Shown: piece by piece, positions 42,918 through 51,744 of the stretch
Layout: each line of letters opens with the position of its first letter
How positions within the stretch are numbered: position 1 is the stretch's first letter
Source of the DNA: Halorussus salilacus
GTDB taxonomy: Archaea; Halobacteriota; Halobacteria; Halobacteriales; Haladaptataceae
Reading direction: 5' to 3'
Assembly (NCBI RefSeq): GCF_024138125.1
Contig: NZ_CP099993.1
Location: forward strand, 2,790,001-2,854,000
DNA length: 64,000 nucleotides
Translations under genes and position numbers: made by a program
The notes under the pieces: model-generated
What the model saw: the letters and a program-made list of their open reading frames with translations, nothing else
What the model was told of the DNA's origin: nothing
Database searches by the model: none

Positions 42918-43029
42918 CTTTTAAGGGGTGACGAACAATCCAATTGTACGACCTGCGCGCGGTTGATGATGCTCCTAGCCGCACAGGACTATCCCGGCAG
43001 GGGAGCCTGAGCCGACGTGCAGGGAGGTG
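42918..43029 (+). promoter_or_regulatory. Promoter and kink-turn-like leader of the L7Ae operon
   Basis: A TATA box (cttttaag, 42918-42925) puts the transcript start near 42947, giving a leader of about 90 bases. In it, tgatga (42964-42969) and ctga (43007-43010) flank a stem gctcc/ggagc (42971-42975/43002-43006), with an outer stem cggt/gccg (42960-42963/43011-43014): the layout of a box C/D kink-turn, the RNA motif L7Ae binds. One extra C (43007) makes the inner helix register imperfect. A Shine-Dalgarno ggaggtga (43022-43029) lies before the start. Confidence 0.5.
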
Positions 43030-43037
43030 AACAACCT

Positions 43038-43400
43038 ATGCCAGTGTACGTAAACTTCGACGTCCCAGCCGACCTCCAAGACAGCGCCGTCGAGGCGCTC
43101 GAGGTCGCCCGAGACACCGGAACCGTCAAGAAAGGAACCAACGAGACGACCAAGGCGGTCGAGCGCGGCAACGCCGAGCTCGTCTACATCGCCGAGGACG
43201 TTCAGCCCGAGGAGATCGTGATGCACCTGCCCGAACTCGCCGACGAGAAGGGCATCCCCTTCGTCTTCGTCGACACGCAGGACGACATCGGTCACGCCGC
43301 CGGGCTGGAGGTCGGGAGCGCCGCCGCGGCCATCACCGACTCCGGCGAGGCCGACGACGACGTGGAGGACATCGCCAGCAAGGTCGAGGACCTTCGGTGA
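43038..43400 (+). CDS. rpl7ae: 50S ribosomal protein L7Ae
   Basis: 120 residues. L7Ae binds kink-turns in rRNA, in box C/D and H/ACA guide RNAs and in RNase P. The core matches: [37 protein letters not shown] (RNA-binding loop) and [20 protein letters not shown]. The Shine-Dalgarno and long leader make this one of the few clearly leadered transcripts here. First gene of the L7Ae-S28e-L24e-Ndk operon. Confidence 0.97.
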   Translation: MPVYVNFDVPADLQDSAVEALEVARDTGTVKKGTNETTKAVERGNAELVYIAEDVQPEEIVMHLPELADEKGIPFVFVDTQDDIGHAAGLEVGSAAAAITDSGEADDDVEDIASKVEDLR

Positions 43401-43408
43401 ACTAAACC

Positions 43409-43636
43409 ATGAGCGCAGAAGAGACCGAAGAAGAAGGCTCCACGCCCGCCGAAGTGATCGAAATCGTCGGCAAGACGGGGATGCACGGCGAGGCCATGCA
43501 GGTCAAGTGCCGCATCCGCGAGGGCGAGAACCAGGGCCGCATCATCACGCGGAACTGCCTGGGCCCCGTCCGCGAGGGCGACGTGTTGCAACTGCGCGAG
43601 ACCGCCCGCGAAGCCGACTCCATCGGAGGCCAATAA
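43409..43636 (+). CDS. rps28e: 30S ribosomal protein S28e
   Basis: 75 residues. S28e is an S1-like OB-fold small-subunit protein. [28 protein letters not shown]-like [12 protein letters not shown] and [13 protein letters not shown] match the family. Follows L7Ae by eight bases; a Gly-rich N-terminal extension of about 12 acidic residues is typical of haloarchaea. Confidence 0.96.
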   Translation: MSAEETEEEGSTPAEVIEIVGKTGMHGEAMQVKCRIREGENQGRIITRNCLGPVREGDVLQLRETAREADSIGGQ

Positions 43637-43637
43637 C

Positions 43638-43844
43638 ATGCCCCAGACCCGAGAGTGTGACTTCTGCGGGTCGGACATCGAGCCCGGCACGGGAACGATG
43701 TTCGTCCGCACCGACGGCACGACCATCCACTTCTGCTCCGCGAAGTGCGAGAAGAACGCCGACCTCGGGCGCGAGCCCCGCAACCTCGAATGGACCGAGG
43801 AGGGCGGTTCCGGGGACGGCGAACGGATAGAGGAGAGCGAGTGA
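43638..43844 (+). CDS. rpl24e: 50S ribosomal protein L24e
   Basis: 68 residues with a zinc ribbon: [13 protein letters not shown] and [10 protein letters not shown] supply the four Cys. Starts one base after the S28e stop and ends one base before ndk. Confidence 0.96.
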   Translation: MPQTRECDFCGSDIEPGTGTMFVRTDGTTIHFCSAKCEKNADLGREPRNLEWTEEGGSGDGERIEESE

Positions 43845-43845
43845 C

Positions 43846-44310
43846 ATGAGCGAGACCGAGCGCACCTTCGTCATGGTCAAGCCCGACGGCGTCCAGCGCG
43901 GCCTCATCGGCGAGATCGTCTCCCGCTTCGAGGACCGCGGCCTGAAGCTCGTCGCCGGGAAGTTCATGCAGATCGACGATGAACTGGCCCACGAACACTA
44001 CGGCGAACACGAGGGCAAGCCCTTCTTCGAGGGGCTCGTGGACTTCATCACGTCCGGCCCCGTCTTCGCCATGGTGTGGGAGGGTCAGGACGCGACCCGA
44101 CAGGTCCGCACCATGATGGGCGAGACCGACCCCGCCGAGTCCGACCCGGGAACCATCCGGGGCGACTACGGCCTCGACCTCGGTCGGAACGTCATCCACG
44201 GTTCGGACCACGAGGACCCGGGCGCGAACGAGCGCGAGATCGACCTGTTCTTCGACGAGGAGGAACTGGTCGACTACGAGCGCATCGACGAGACGTGGCT
44301 GTACGAGTGA
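43846..44310 (+). CDS. ndk: Nucleoside diphosphate kinase
   Basis: 154 residues. It moves phosphate from ATP to other nucleoside diphosphates through a phospho-His. The P-loop-like start [20 protein letters not shown] and the active-site His in [17 protein letters not shown] (about 120) are intact. The C-terminal [11 protein letters not shown] is standard. Last gene of the operon; a six-T run follows at 44329. Confidence 0.97.
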   Translation: MSETERTFVMVKPDGVQRGLIGEIVSRFEDRGLKLVAGKFMQIDDELAHEHYGEHEGKPFFEGLVDFITSGPVFAMVWEGQDATRQVRTMMGETDPAESDPGTIRGDYGLDLGRNVIHGSDHEDPGANEREIDLFFDEEELVDYERIDETWLYE

Positions 44311-44328
44311 GATAGCGTCGGCGTTTCG

Positions 44329-44334
44329 TTTTTT
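44329..44334 (+). terminator. T-run terminator after ndk
   Basis: Six T about 19 bases past the ndk stop, in a C/G-rich context (gtttcgttttttcgcgg). Confidence 0.55.
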
Positions 44335-44372
44335 CGCGGCTCTGCTCGACCGGTAGCGGGAGCTGTCGGGTT

Positions 44373-45782
44373 CTACACCTCGATTTCGAGGTCCTTCCGG
44401 TCGAGTTCTTCGGCGACCTCCTTAACGGCCTCGTCCAGCCCCCGGACCGTCTCGGTCTGCTCGGTCGTCGCGTCGGCGATCTCGCCGGTGCGCTCGGCCA
44501 CCGTCTCGGTTCGGTCGGCGAAGTCGGCCACCTCCGACTCCAGCGACGCCATGCGCCCCGCGTGGTCGTCGACCGCGTCGGCCACCGCGGTCAGTTCGCC
44601 CGCGACCTCCCGGACGTTCCGGCTGATGGCTGTCTGGGTGGTTTCGAGGTCCCGGGTCTCGTCGACCGCCGCGTCGAGGTCCTCGTCGAGCGACCGGACG
44701 TTCTCGACCGTGCTCCCGATGGTCTCTCGGACGGCCTCGACCTGCTCGCCGACCCGCTCGGCCTCCGACCGGGAGCGCTCGGCGAGCTCTTTGACCTCGT
44801 CGGCGACGACCTCGAATCCCCCCGCGTCGGCGGTCGAGTCGGCGACCCGCGCGGCCTCGATGTTGGCGTTGAGCGCGAGCAGGTTGGTCTGCTCGGCGAT
44901 GTCGGCGATGGTGTCGGTGACGCTCGTGATCTCGTCGGCCCGGTCTTCGAGGTCGGCGGCGTTCTCCCGGACCGTCTCGGCGGCCTCGACCGCGCGGTCG
45001 AGCGTCTCGACGACGTTCGCCACCGCCTCCTCGCTGCGTTCGGTGTCCCCGCGGATGGCGTCGCCGCGCTCGTCGATCTGGCGGGCGCGGTCGGCCACGG
45101 CGTCGCTCTCGTCGCTGACGGTCGCCAGTTCGTCGTGGATGTCGGCGAGTCGGTCGGACTGCTCGACCGTCGTCTCCCGGATGGCTTCGCTGTGGTCTGC
45201 GGTCTCCGTGAGCGACGACCGGAGTTGCTCGGTCGCGGTCGCGACCTCGTCGGTGATTCGCGAGTGGAGCGCGCCGAGGTCGCGGTTGCGCTCGACGATG
45301 TCGGTCACGACCGTGTTGACCTGGAGCGCGCCGACGGTGTGCCCGTCGGGCGCGGTCAGGGGGAAGCCCGCGCCCTCGACCGCCCAGAGGTCGCCCTCGG
45401 GCGTCCGGCCGGTCCGGACCCGGTCCTCGACGATGGTCTCGCCGAGTCGGGCGACCTTCTCCGAGAGCACCTCGTCTTCGCCCTCGGTCCCGACCACGTC
45501 GTAGGCCTGCTCGCCCACCGCCTCGCTGGCGGGTATCCGGACGAGGTCGGCCAGCCCCTCGTTCCAGTGGGCGACGACCCCTTGCTCGTCGACCACGCCC
45601 ACCGGGTGAGGGAACGCCTCGACCACCTCCCGGAAGAGGTGCCGGTAGAAGTCCCGCTGGCGGCGGAGCTGTGCGGTGGTCGGCTCCCGGTCGTCGTCGG
45701 TCGCGAACTCCTCGGGGACGAGGCGGTCGGTCGCCATCGCCCGCCCGTCGTCCCCACCGAGTCCCGTGGCACTACTTGACAT
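44373..45782 (-). CDS. Soluble methyl-accepting chemotaxis transducer with PAS domain
   Basis: 469 residues; an in-frame ATG 15 codons later is possible. No membrane segment. A helical start leads to a PAS domain (about 50-165; HPVGVVDEQGVVAHWNEGLADLV) that could sense an internal signal such as redox or a metabolite, then a coiled coil and the MA signalling domain. The hairpin tip, where CheA and CheW bind, reads NIEAARVADSTADAGGFEVV (about 303-322), followed by ADEVKELAERS. Convergent with ndk. Confidence 0.93.
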   Translation of the reverse strand: MSSSATGLGGDDGRAMATDRLVPEEFATDDDREPTTAQLRRQRDFYRHLFREVVEAFPHPVGVVDEQGVVAHWNEGLADLVRIPASEAVGEQAYDVVGTEGEDEVLSEKVARLGETIVEDRVRTGRTPEGDLWAVEGAGFPLTAPDGHTVGALQVNTVVTDIVERNRDLGALHSRITDEVATATEQLRSSLTETADHSEAIRETTVEQSDRLADIHDELATVSDESDAVADRARQIDERGDAIRGDTERSEEAVANVVETLDRAVEAAETVRENAADLEDRADEITSVTDTIADIAEQTNLLALNANIEAARVADSTADAGGFEVVADEVKELAERSRSEAERVGEQVEAVRETIGSTVENVRSLDEDLDAAVDETRDLETTQTAISRNVREVAGELTAVADAVDDHAGRMASLESEVADFADRTETVAERTGEIADATTEQTETVRGLDEAVKEVAEELDRKDLEIEV

Positions 45783-45913
45783 ATCCGTCTCTCGGCGGAG
45801 TAGTCTTATAGAAATTGTGGTGAGCTATCTCGTGGCGTCTCCACGTCGACCCGAGTGGCCGGTCTCGGACCGAGTGGCCGGTCTCGCAGCGAGTGACTCT
45901 GTGCCGACCGCCC

Positions 45914-45944
45914 GGTGGCGATTCGACGGCGTCGAATCGCCACC
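45914..45944. repeat. Perfect 14-bp-arm hairpin between the chemotaxis and acylase genes
   Basis: Arms 45914-45927 and 45931-45944, exact, 3-base loop. A 16-bp direct repeat (cgagtggccggtctcg at 45852-45867 and 45871-45886) is also in this divergent space. Confidence 0.85.
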
Positions 45945-46043
45945 GACAGCGACGAGGGGCAACGCTCCGAGCGCGACGCGACCCGGAACGCTCGTCGGAC
46001 AGCGCACCGGACGTTTTATGCGACCGATGCGACACGTACCGGT

Positions 46044-48443
46044 ATGGACACCGACCTCACTCGCCGCGCGCTCGTCGCCGCCATCGTCGGCGGCGGCGCA
46101 GTCGGCGGGTCGCTCTCGCCGGTCCGGGGGTATCTCGACCGGTTCGCGCCGTTCACTGGGTCGGCGTGGGCGAGCGCGACCGACGGCCCCGACCGCCGGG
46201 TCGAGAGCCCGTACGGCGAGGCCACGGTCCGGTACGACGAGTACGGGGTTCCTCACGTCGAGGCCAACGACGAACGAGCCCTCTACTTCGCTGTCGGCTA
46301 CGCGCAGGCCGCAGACCGCCTGTTCCAGATGGACCTCCAGCGCCGGGTCATGCGCGGCCAACTCTCGGAGGTGGTCGGCGAGTCGACGCTCGACTCCGAC
46401 GAGTTCCACGTCCGGATGGACTTCGCGGGCGGCGCGGCGGCCAACCTCGAACTGCTTTCAGGAACCGAGACGGGGCGAGCGGTCGAGGCGTTCGCCGAGG
46501 GCGTGAACGCCTGCATGGACCGCGAGGAACTCCCGCTGGAGTTCGGCCTGCTGGAGTACGAACCCGCGCGGTGGACCCCCGCCGACACGATGCTGATGGA
46601 GTCTCAGATCGCGTGGGGCCTCACCGGGAACTTCGGAACGCTCGAACGCGAACTGGTCGCTCGGCGGCTCGGCGAGGACGCCGCCGCCGAACTCTACCCC
46701 TTCCGACTCGACCACGACGCGCCGATACTCCGCGACGGAGCGAGCGACGGAGACGGCGGTGAATCGACCGAGAGCCGACCCGTCTCCCCCTCGGGTGAGT
46801 TCGACGACCCCGCCCTGCTCGACTGGCTCCGAGCGTTCGAGAGCCCGCCCGGAATCGGCTCGAACAGCTGGGTCGTCTCGGGCGAGCACACCGACAGCGG
46901 CGCGCCCGTGGTCGCCAACGACCCCCACCTCACGCTGTCGGCCCCGCCGGTCTGGTACGAGATGAACCTCCGGACCGCCGACGCGAGCGTCCGCGGGGTG
47001 ACCTTCCCGGGCGTGCCGTTCGTCGTCATCGGCGAGAACCACGCCGGGGCGTGGGGATTCACCAACGCGGGGGCCGACGTCGTCGACTTCTACACCTACG
47101 AGACCGACGAGTCGGGCGAGCGCTACCGCTACCGGGGCGAGTGGCGCGAGTTCGACACCGAGGAGCGGACCATCCGAGTCGCCGACCGCGACGACCGGAC
47201 GGTGACCGTCCGGAAGACGGTCCACGGCCCCGTCCTCGAACGCGAGGGCCAGCGGATGGCCGTGGCGTGGACCGGACACACCGCGACCGAGACCTCCCGG
47301 GCGGTCCACGAGTACGCAGAGAGCGACGGTATCGAGGACTTCCTCGACGCGACCGAGCGGATGGACCTGCCCACCCAGAACGTCGTCTACGCCGACCGCG
47401 AGGGCAACACCCTCTACTACGTCACGGGAAAGATTCCGCGCCGGACGATAGACGGCGAGGAGGTCCGAGGGACTCGGGTGTTCGATGGCTCGGCGGGGGA
47501 GGCCGAGTGGGAGGGCTTCGAACCCTTCGGCGTCTCGTCGTGGGAGGGGTTCGTCCCCTTCGAGGAGAAGCCCCACGCGATACATCCCGACTACGTCGGC
47601 ACCGCGAACCAGCGCATCGCCGACGACCCCGACCACTACATCGGCGAGCGCTACGGCGCGCCCTACCGGGGACAGCGCCTCTACGAACTCCTCGACGAGC
47701 GCGTCGAGTCGGGCGAGCCGGTGACCCCCGAGTTCTCGAAGCGCCTCCAGCGCGACGCCTACGACAAGCGCGCCGAGCAGTTGGTCCCCGACCTCGTCTC
47801 GGCGGTCGAAGACGCAGACGAGGACGACGACCTCCGAGAGGCCGCCGAGAGCCTCCGCGACTGGGACTATCGGATGGCCCGCGAGTCGCGGGCCGCGCTC
47901 GTCTTCTCGCGGTGGGTCGACCGGTTCCGCGAGGCGACCTTCGGCGACGACTTCGAGGAAGCCGACCTCGACGAGAGCTACTACCCGAGCGACTGGGTGC
48001 TCGCCACCCTTCCGGCCGACAGCCGGTGGTTCGGAGACGACTCCCGGGCCGAGGCGATGGTCGGCGCGCTCCGGGCCGCTCTCGACGGAATCGAGGACGA
48101 CGCCACCTACGGCGACCACAACACCACCGAGTCCATCACTCACCCGTTCGACCAGTCGTTCCTCAACTACCCCGCGTACCCGACCGACGGTTCTCCCCAC
48201 ACGCTGAACAACTACCGCAGGGAGTCGGCGGTCGGGAGCAGTTGGCGGATGGTCTGCCCGATGACCGAGCGCGCCGACTCCGCCTGCGTCCTCCCCGGCG
48301 GCAACTCCGGCGACTACTTCTCGGACCACTACGACGACCAGCTCCGGATGTGGGCAGACGGCGAGTACCGGCAGATGCCCCGCGAAATCGAGGACGAGAG
48401 CGAGGTCGCTATCCGGTTCGACCCGGGGGAGGGGGACCGATGA
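46044..48443 (+). CDS. Penicillin acylase family Ntn hydrolase
   Basis: 799 residues from the ATG at 46044. The N-terminus (TRRALVAAIVGGGAVGGSLS) contains a Tat-like or membrane-anchoring segment. EATVRYDEYGVPHVEANDER is the alpha-chain opening typical of penicillin/quorum-quenching acylases. Around residue 275, GIGSNSWVVSGEHTDSGAPV holds the Ser (SNSW) that becomes the beta-chain N-terminal nucleophile after self-cleavage. The large beta chain has NNYRRESAVGSSWRM and GGNSGDYFSDHY near its C-terminus. It cleaves amide bonds of acyl-amino compounds, acyl-homoserine lactones or beta-lactams, outside or at the membrane. Its stop overlaps the next gene by four bases. Confidence 0.92.
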   Translation: MDTDLTRRALVAAIVGGGAVGGSLSPVRGYLDRFAPFTGSAWASATDGPDRRVESPYGEATVRYDEYGVPHVEANDERALYFAVGYAQAADRLFQMDLQRRVMRGQLSEVVGESTLDSDEFHVRMDFAGGAAANLELLSGTETGRAVEAFAEGVNACMDREELPLEFGLLEYEPARWTPADTMLMESQIAWGLTGNFGTLERELVARRLGEDAAAELYPFRLDHDAPILRDGASDGDGGESTESRPVSPSGEFDDPALLDWLRAFESPPGIGSNSWVVSGEHTDSGAPVVANDPHLTLSAPPVWYEMNLRTADASVRGVTFPGVPFVVIGENHAGAWGFTNAGADVVDFYTYETDESGERYRYRGEWREFDTEERTIRVADRDDRTVTVRKTVHGPVLEREGQRMAVAWTGHTATETSRAVHEYAESDGIEDFLDATERMDLPTQNVVYADREGNTLYYVTGKIPRRTIDGEEVRGTRVFDGSAGEAEWEGFEPFGVSSWEGFVPFEEKPHAIHPDYVGTANQRIADDPDHYIGERYGAPYRGQRLYELLDERVESGEPVTPEFSKRLQRDAYDKRAEQLVPDLVSAVEDADEDDDLREAAESLRDWDYRMARESRAALVFSRWVDRFREATFGDDFEEADLDESYYPSDWVLATLPADSRWFGDDSRAEAMVGALRAALDGIEDDATYGDHNTTESITHPFDQSFLNYPAYPTDGSPHTLNNYRRESAVGSSWRMVCPMTERADSACVLPGGNSGDYFSDHYDDQLRMWADGEYRQMPREIEDESEVAIRFDPGEGDR

Positions 48444-48781
48444 CCCCCTTCGGGTCGGCGCTCGACGAAATCCGCGCGAACCGCCGCCCGCGGTGGCTCG
48501 CGCTGGCGGCCGCCGTCGCCGTCGGTCTCGCCGCGGCGCAGGTCCACTGGTACGGCTTCCTCGTCGGCGGCGCGCTGGTCGGTCTCGTCTCGAAGACGAC
48601 TGCGCGCGCGCTGCTCGCCGGAATCGCGTTCGGCCTGCTGGCGGTTGCGGTGTTCTCGGGGTTGCTGGCGTCGAACGGCGCGCTCTGGAGGGCCGCCGCG
48701 ATGGGAGAGGCGTTCTATCTCGGCGTGGCGATTCCGGTGGTCGGGGCTGGCCTCGGGTCGCTAGTGAGAGGTGTCGTCTGA
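48440..48781 (+). CDS. Small membrane protein following penicillin acylase
   Basis: 113 residues starting four bases inside the acylase stop. Four hydrophobic segments (about 22-35, 38-53, 58-78, 90-108), glycine-rich, no recognised family. The overlap indicates co-translation with the acylase, so it could anchor or assist it. Confidence 0.78.
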   Translation: MTPFGSALDEIRANRRPRWLALAAAVAVGLAAAQVHWYGFLVGGALVGLVSKTTARALLAGIAFGLLAVAVFSGLLASNGALWRAAAMGEAFYLGVAIPVVGAGLGSLVRGVV

Positions 48782-49340
48782 GCGCTATGACGTAATCGCT
48801 GGCCGTTCGTCGATTTCCGATTTTCGTCGCTTCTGCTCGGTTTGTCGGCGACGAAAACATACTCCGGGACCGAAACTGCGAGCGAGGATAGAAGACACCG
48901 AAAGCGCTAGCTATCACTTGAGCCACGGAGACCGCAACCGCACGGCAACCGCGGGCCACACACCTCCCCAGCCGACTGCGCTTCTCGCTCCTTCCAGTCG
49001 CTGCGATGCTCATCCCTCGCGCGAATTGGGCGCGACCCCGCGGTCACACTCGCTTCGCTCGCGTGAGCGAGGGGTCGCGCCAGCGCGCGCCGGAGTGGAA
49101 ATATCGACCTGCGATAGTTCTCCGGGTCCACGAAGCGAACCTTCAAGTACGAAGCCGGGACCAACCCGGGCCGTGACCTGAATCGGGCCGGAACGCGTTC
49201 GCGGTCGCGCGGCGCGCGGCGTTCCGGACGGAGCCAGCGCGCCGCCAGTTAGCCCGACACACCGCCCCTCGAACGCTTCGCGTCCCCCCGCCAACGCTTC
49301 GCGTCCCCCCGCCAACGCTTCGCGTCCCCCCGCCAACGCT
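48782..49340. other. Convergent intergenic region holding repeat copy A and a 21-bp tandem repeat
   Basis: 559 bases with no gene. It consists of dispersed repeat copy A (48907-49092), about 170 bases of unassigned sequence and the 21-bp repeats that run into the permease stop. Confidence 0.7.
48907..49092 (+). repeat. Dispersed intergenic repeat, copy A
   Basis: Begins gctagctat, then a ccgca...ccgcgggccacac block, ctccccag-ccgactgcg, ttctcgctcc and catccctcgcgcgaa, and ends in a hairpin with 11-bp arms (49030-49040/49072-49082) followed by agcgcgcgcc. Same order of blocks as copies B-E. Confidence 0.8.
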
Positions 49341-49345
49341 TCACG
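49272..49345. repeat. 21-bp tandem repeat at the 3' end of the permease gene
   Basis: Three full units (49272-49292, 49293-49313, 49314-49334) and a partial fourth that crosses the permease stop codon at 49341. Confidence 0.9.
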
Positions 49346-50321
49346 ATTCGAGTTCGACCCGCGGGTAGAACAGCGCGTAGCCGACGTCTCGGAGGAAGTT
49401 GGCGACCACCCCGACCAGCGCCGGGAGCAGGACGACGCCGAGCATGAGCGGCAGGTCGTGGCCGCCCGTCATCACGTTCACCGTCAGTCCGCCGAGCCCC
49501 GGCACGCTGGCGATGACCTCGACGACGTAGACCGCGAGTAGCACCATCCCGAAGAGGTCGGTGAAGAACACCGACGCGAGCGGCACCACCGCGTTCCTGA
49601 GCATGTGGCGGCCGACCCGCCAGACGCTCGACCCCTTGCCTCTGGCGGTCTTGACGAACTCCGCCGACGCGTACTCGCCGAGTTCGGCCCCCGCGTACCG
49701 GAGCTGAATCCCGAACAGGTACAGCCCCATCACGGTGGCGGGGAAGACCGCGGCCTGCAGGTTCCCGGGCGCTAACGGCCCGGCCGTCGCGGTGTAGGCT
49801 ATCTCGTCGTTGGTCGCGACGAAGTAGGCCGGAAGCACCCACCACTTCACCGCGTACGCGAACAGGAACACCGGTACGCTCACCGCGACGTACGAGAGGC
49901 CGTCGGTGAGTCTGTCGAGTCGCGTGTCCTCGGCGGCCCCCGTGTAGAGCCGGATGCCGGTGGCCCCGATCACGGCGAACGCCAGCGCCGGGAGGAAGTA
50001 CACCAGCGTGAACGCGACGTGGTCGGCCAACAGCGTTGTCACGGCCGCCTCCCTGGTGTACGACCACCCCAGATCGAGTTTCGCGAGCCCGACCAGCCAG
50101 TCGACGTACCGCTCCGACACGGGGACGTTCTGGTTCGTGGCGGCGAGGTACGCGTCGACCGCCTCCGAGGGGTCCTCGCCGCTCATCGACGCCGACTGCA
50201 CGATGCGCGTCTCAGCCGGGTCGGTCGTGAAGACCACGACCGCGAACGCCGTCGTGAGCACCGCCCAGACCGTGAGGACCATCCCCGCCAACCGACGGAG
50301 GACGAACGAGCGCCGACTCAC
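49341..50321 (-). CDS. Peptide-type ABC transporter permease (DppB-like)
   Basis: 326 residues from a GTG at 50321. Six hydrophobic segments; the N-terminal FVLRRLAGMVLTVWAVLTTAF is the family opening. A periplasm-side segment (DPSEAVDAYLAATNQNVPVS) and the EAA-type cytoplasmic loop EYASAEFVKTARGKGSSVW are present. Typically works with a DppC permease, two ATPases and a binding protein, none of which are beside it except DppC, on the other strand. Confidence 0.9.
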   Translation of the reverse strand: MSRRSFVLRRLAGMVLTVWAVLTTAFAVVVFTTDPAETRIVQSASMSGEDPSEAVDAYLAATNQNVPVSERYVDWLVGLAKLDLGWSYTREAAVTTLLADHVAFTLVYFLPALAFAVIGATGIRLYTGAAEDTRLDRLTDGLSYVAVSVPVFLFAYAVKWWVLPAYFVATNDEIAYTATAGPLAPGNLQAAVFPATVMGLYLFGIQLRYAGAELGEYASAEFVKTARGKGSSVWRVGRHMLRNAVVPLASVFFTDLFGMVLLAVYVVEVIASVPGLGGLTVNVMTGGHDLPLMLGVVLLPALVGVVANFLRDVGYALFYPRVELES

Positions 50322-50499
50322 GGCCTCGACCTCCGCGGGACGCGTTCGGTGCGAGCAACCGGACTCCGTGGCGGAGAACCGCCGCGCCCCACCGGGGGTG
50401 ACTGGGTAGATCTCATCGAGGGCTCTGACCGTAGTGTCTTCGATAAAAAGTATAAATCTTTACGTTTCCTCGGCGAGTTCCCCGGAACGATTGACGAGA

Positions 50500-51663
50500 A
50501 TGAGTTCCGACCCGCCGACAGGAGACGAATCCTTCGAAGCCGTCGACTGGGAACTGATCGATGGGGACGCACACCCGGTCTCTTGGAACGTCCGGGCGTT
50601 CGTCGTCGGAGCGGGACTGCTCGCGGTCGGATACGCCCACCAGCGATTCGCCGCCGCACCGCTCCCGTTGGACTGGACGCTCTCGCACCTCGACTGGCTG
50701 ACCGCCCTCTCGTTGCTCGCGGTCGGCGCGTTCGTCGTCGTACCCCTCGCGAGAAACCTCCGGACGACACTGCGGTACTGGGGCCGGTTCCGGGCGAACC
50801 GACTCGGCGTCGCGAGCCTCCTCTACGCGGTCGCGTTCTTCGCGGTCGGGCTGATCGGCCCGTTGCTCGTCTCCGAGCCCAAACTCGACGTCCTCTACGG
50901 CTATCAACCCCCGGTCGGGACCGCGGTCGACCTCAAGTTCGTCCCGTCGTGTCTGGGAAGGGTGGCCGACGGCCGGTGTCACGGAACGTGGCGGTACCCG
51001 CTGGGAACGACCTACAGCGGCAAGGACCTCGTGCCCTTCGTCGTCTTCGGCGCGCGGACGACCCTGCAGGTCGTTCTCGTGTCCTCGGCGCTACTGGTGC
51101 CGACCGGCGTCGCGGTCGGCCTCGCGGCCGCCTACGCGAGCGACCGGGTGGACGCCGTCCTCATGCGGTCGGCCGAGAGCCTCCAGACCATCCCAGCCAT
51201 CCTCATCTACCTCGTGCTCCGTCCGTGGGTCGGCGACTACCGGCTCCTGCTGATGGTCGGGGTCTTCGGACTGGCGAACTGGGGCGGCCTCGCCAAGCTC
51301 GTCCGTAGCGAGGCGCTCAAGCACCGCGAGGAGTCGTACGTCCGGGCCGCCGAGAGCGCAGGTGCCGACCGCCGGACCGTCGTCCGCCGCCACCTGTTGC
51401 CGAACATCTCGGGGTCGGTGCTCGCCAACGCGACGCTACAGATACCGATGTTGGTCCTCACAGAGGCGGCCCTGTCGTTTCTGGGCTTGGGAGCGCCCAC
51501 GGTCCACTCCTGGGGACAGACCATCGCCCTCGGAATCCGGGACCTTGGAACGCATCCCGCGTGGTGGGTCACGCTCTTTCCGGCGGTACTGTTGACACTG
51601 ACGGTGCTGGCGTTCAACGCGCTGGGGGACGCGCTGGAATCGACCCTCGATCCGCGCCGATGA
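50500..51663 (+). CDS. Peptide-type ABC transporter permease (DppC-like)
   Basis: 387 residues from the ATG at 50500; an ATG 66 bases earlier is in frame but lies in the promoter. A hydrophilic N-terminal about 60 residues precede seven hydrophobic segments. The EAA loop is EESYVRAAESAGADRRTVVRR with the downstream HLLPNISGSVLANATLQIP and LTEAALSFLGLGAP. Companion of the divergent DppB-like gene 178 bases away. Confidence 0.9.
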   Translation: MSSDPPTGDESFEAVDWELIDGDAHPVSWNVRAFVVGAGLLAVGYAHQRFAAAPLPLDWTLSHLDWLTALSLLAVGAFVVVPLARNLRTTLRYWGRFRANRLGVASLLYAVAFFAVGLIGPLLVSEPKLDVLYGYQPPVGTAVDLKFVPSCLGRVADGRCHGTWRYPLGTTYSGKDLVPFVVFGARTTLQVVLVSSALLVPTGVAVGLAAAYASDRVDAVLMRSAESLQTIPAILIYLVLRPWVGDYRLLLMVGVFGLANWGGLAKLVRSEALKHREESYVRAAESAGADRRTVVRRHLLPNISGSVLANATLQIPMLVLTEAALSFLGLGAPTVHSWGQTIALGIRDLGTHPAWWVTLFPAVLLTLTVLAFNALGDALESTLDPRR

Positions 51664-51744
51664 GCGACCCGTCGGGGTCGGAATCGGGGTCGAAATCGGG
51701 GTCGGGACCACCCGGTTCGGGACTCTGCTCCGGTCGGAGCGCCG

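Noticed and set aside
48771-49181. 136-residue frame spanning repeat copy A
   Set aside because: The frame is made of the non-coding repeat sequence; other copies have frameshifts and stops in different places.
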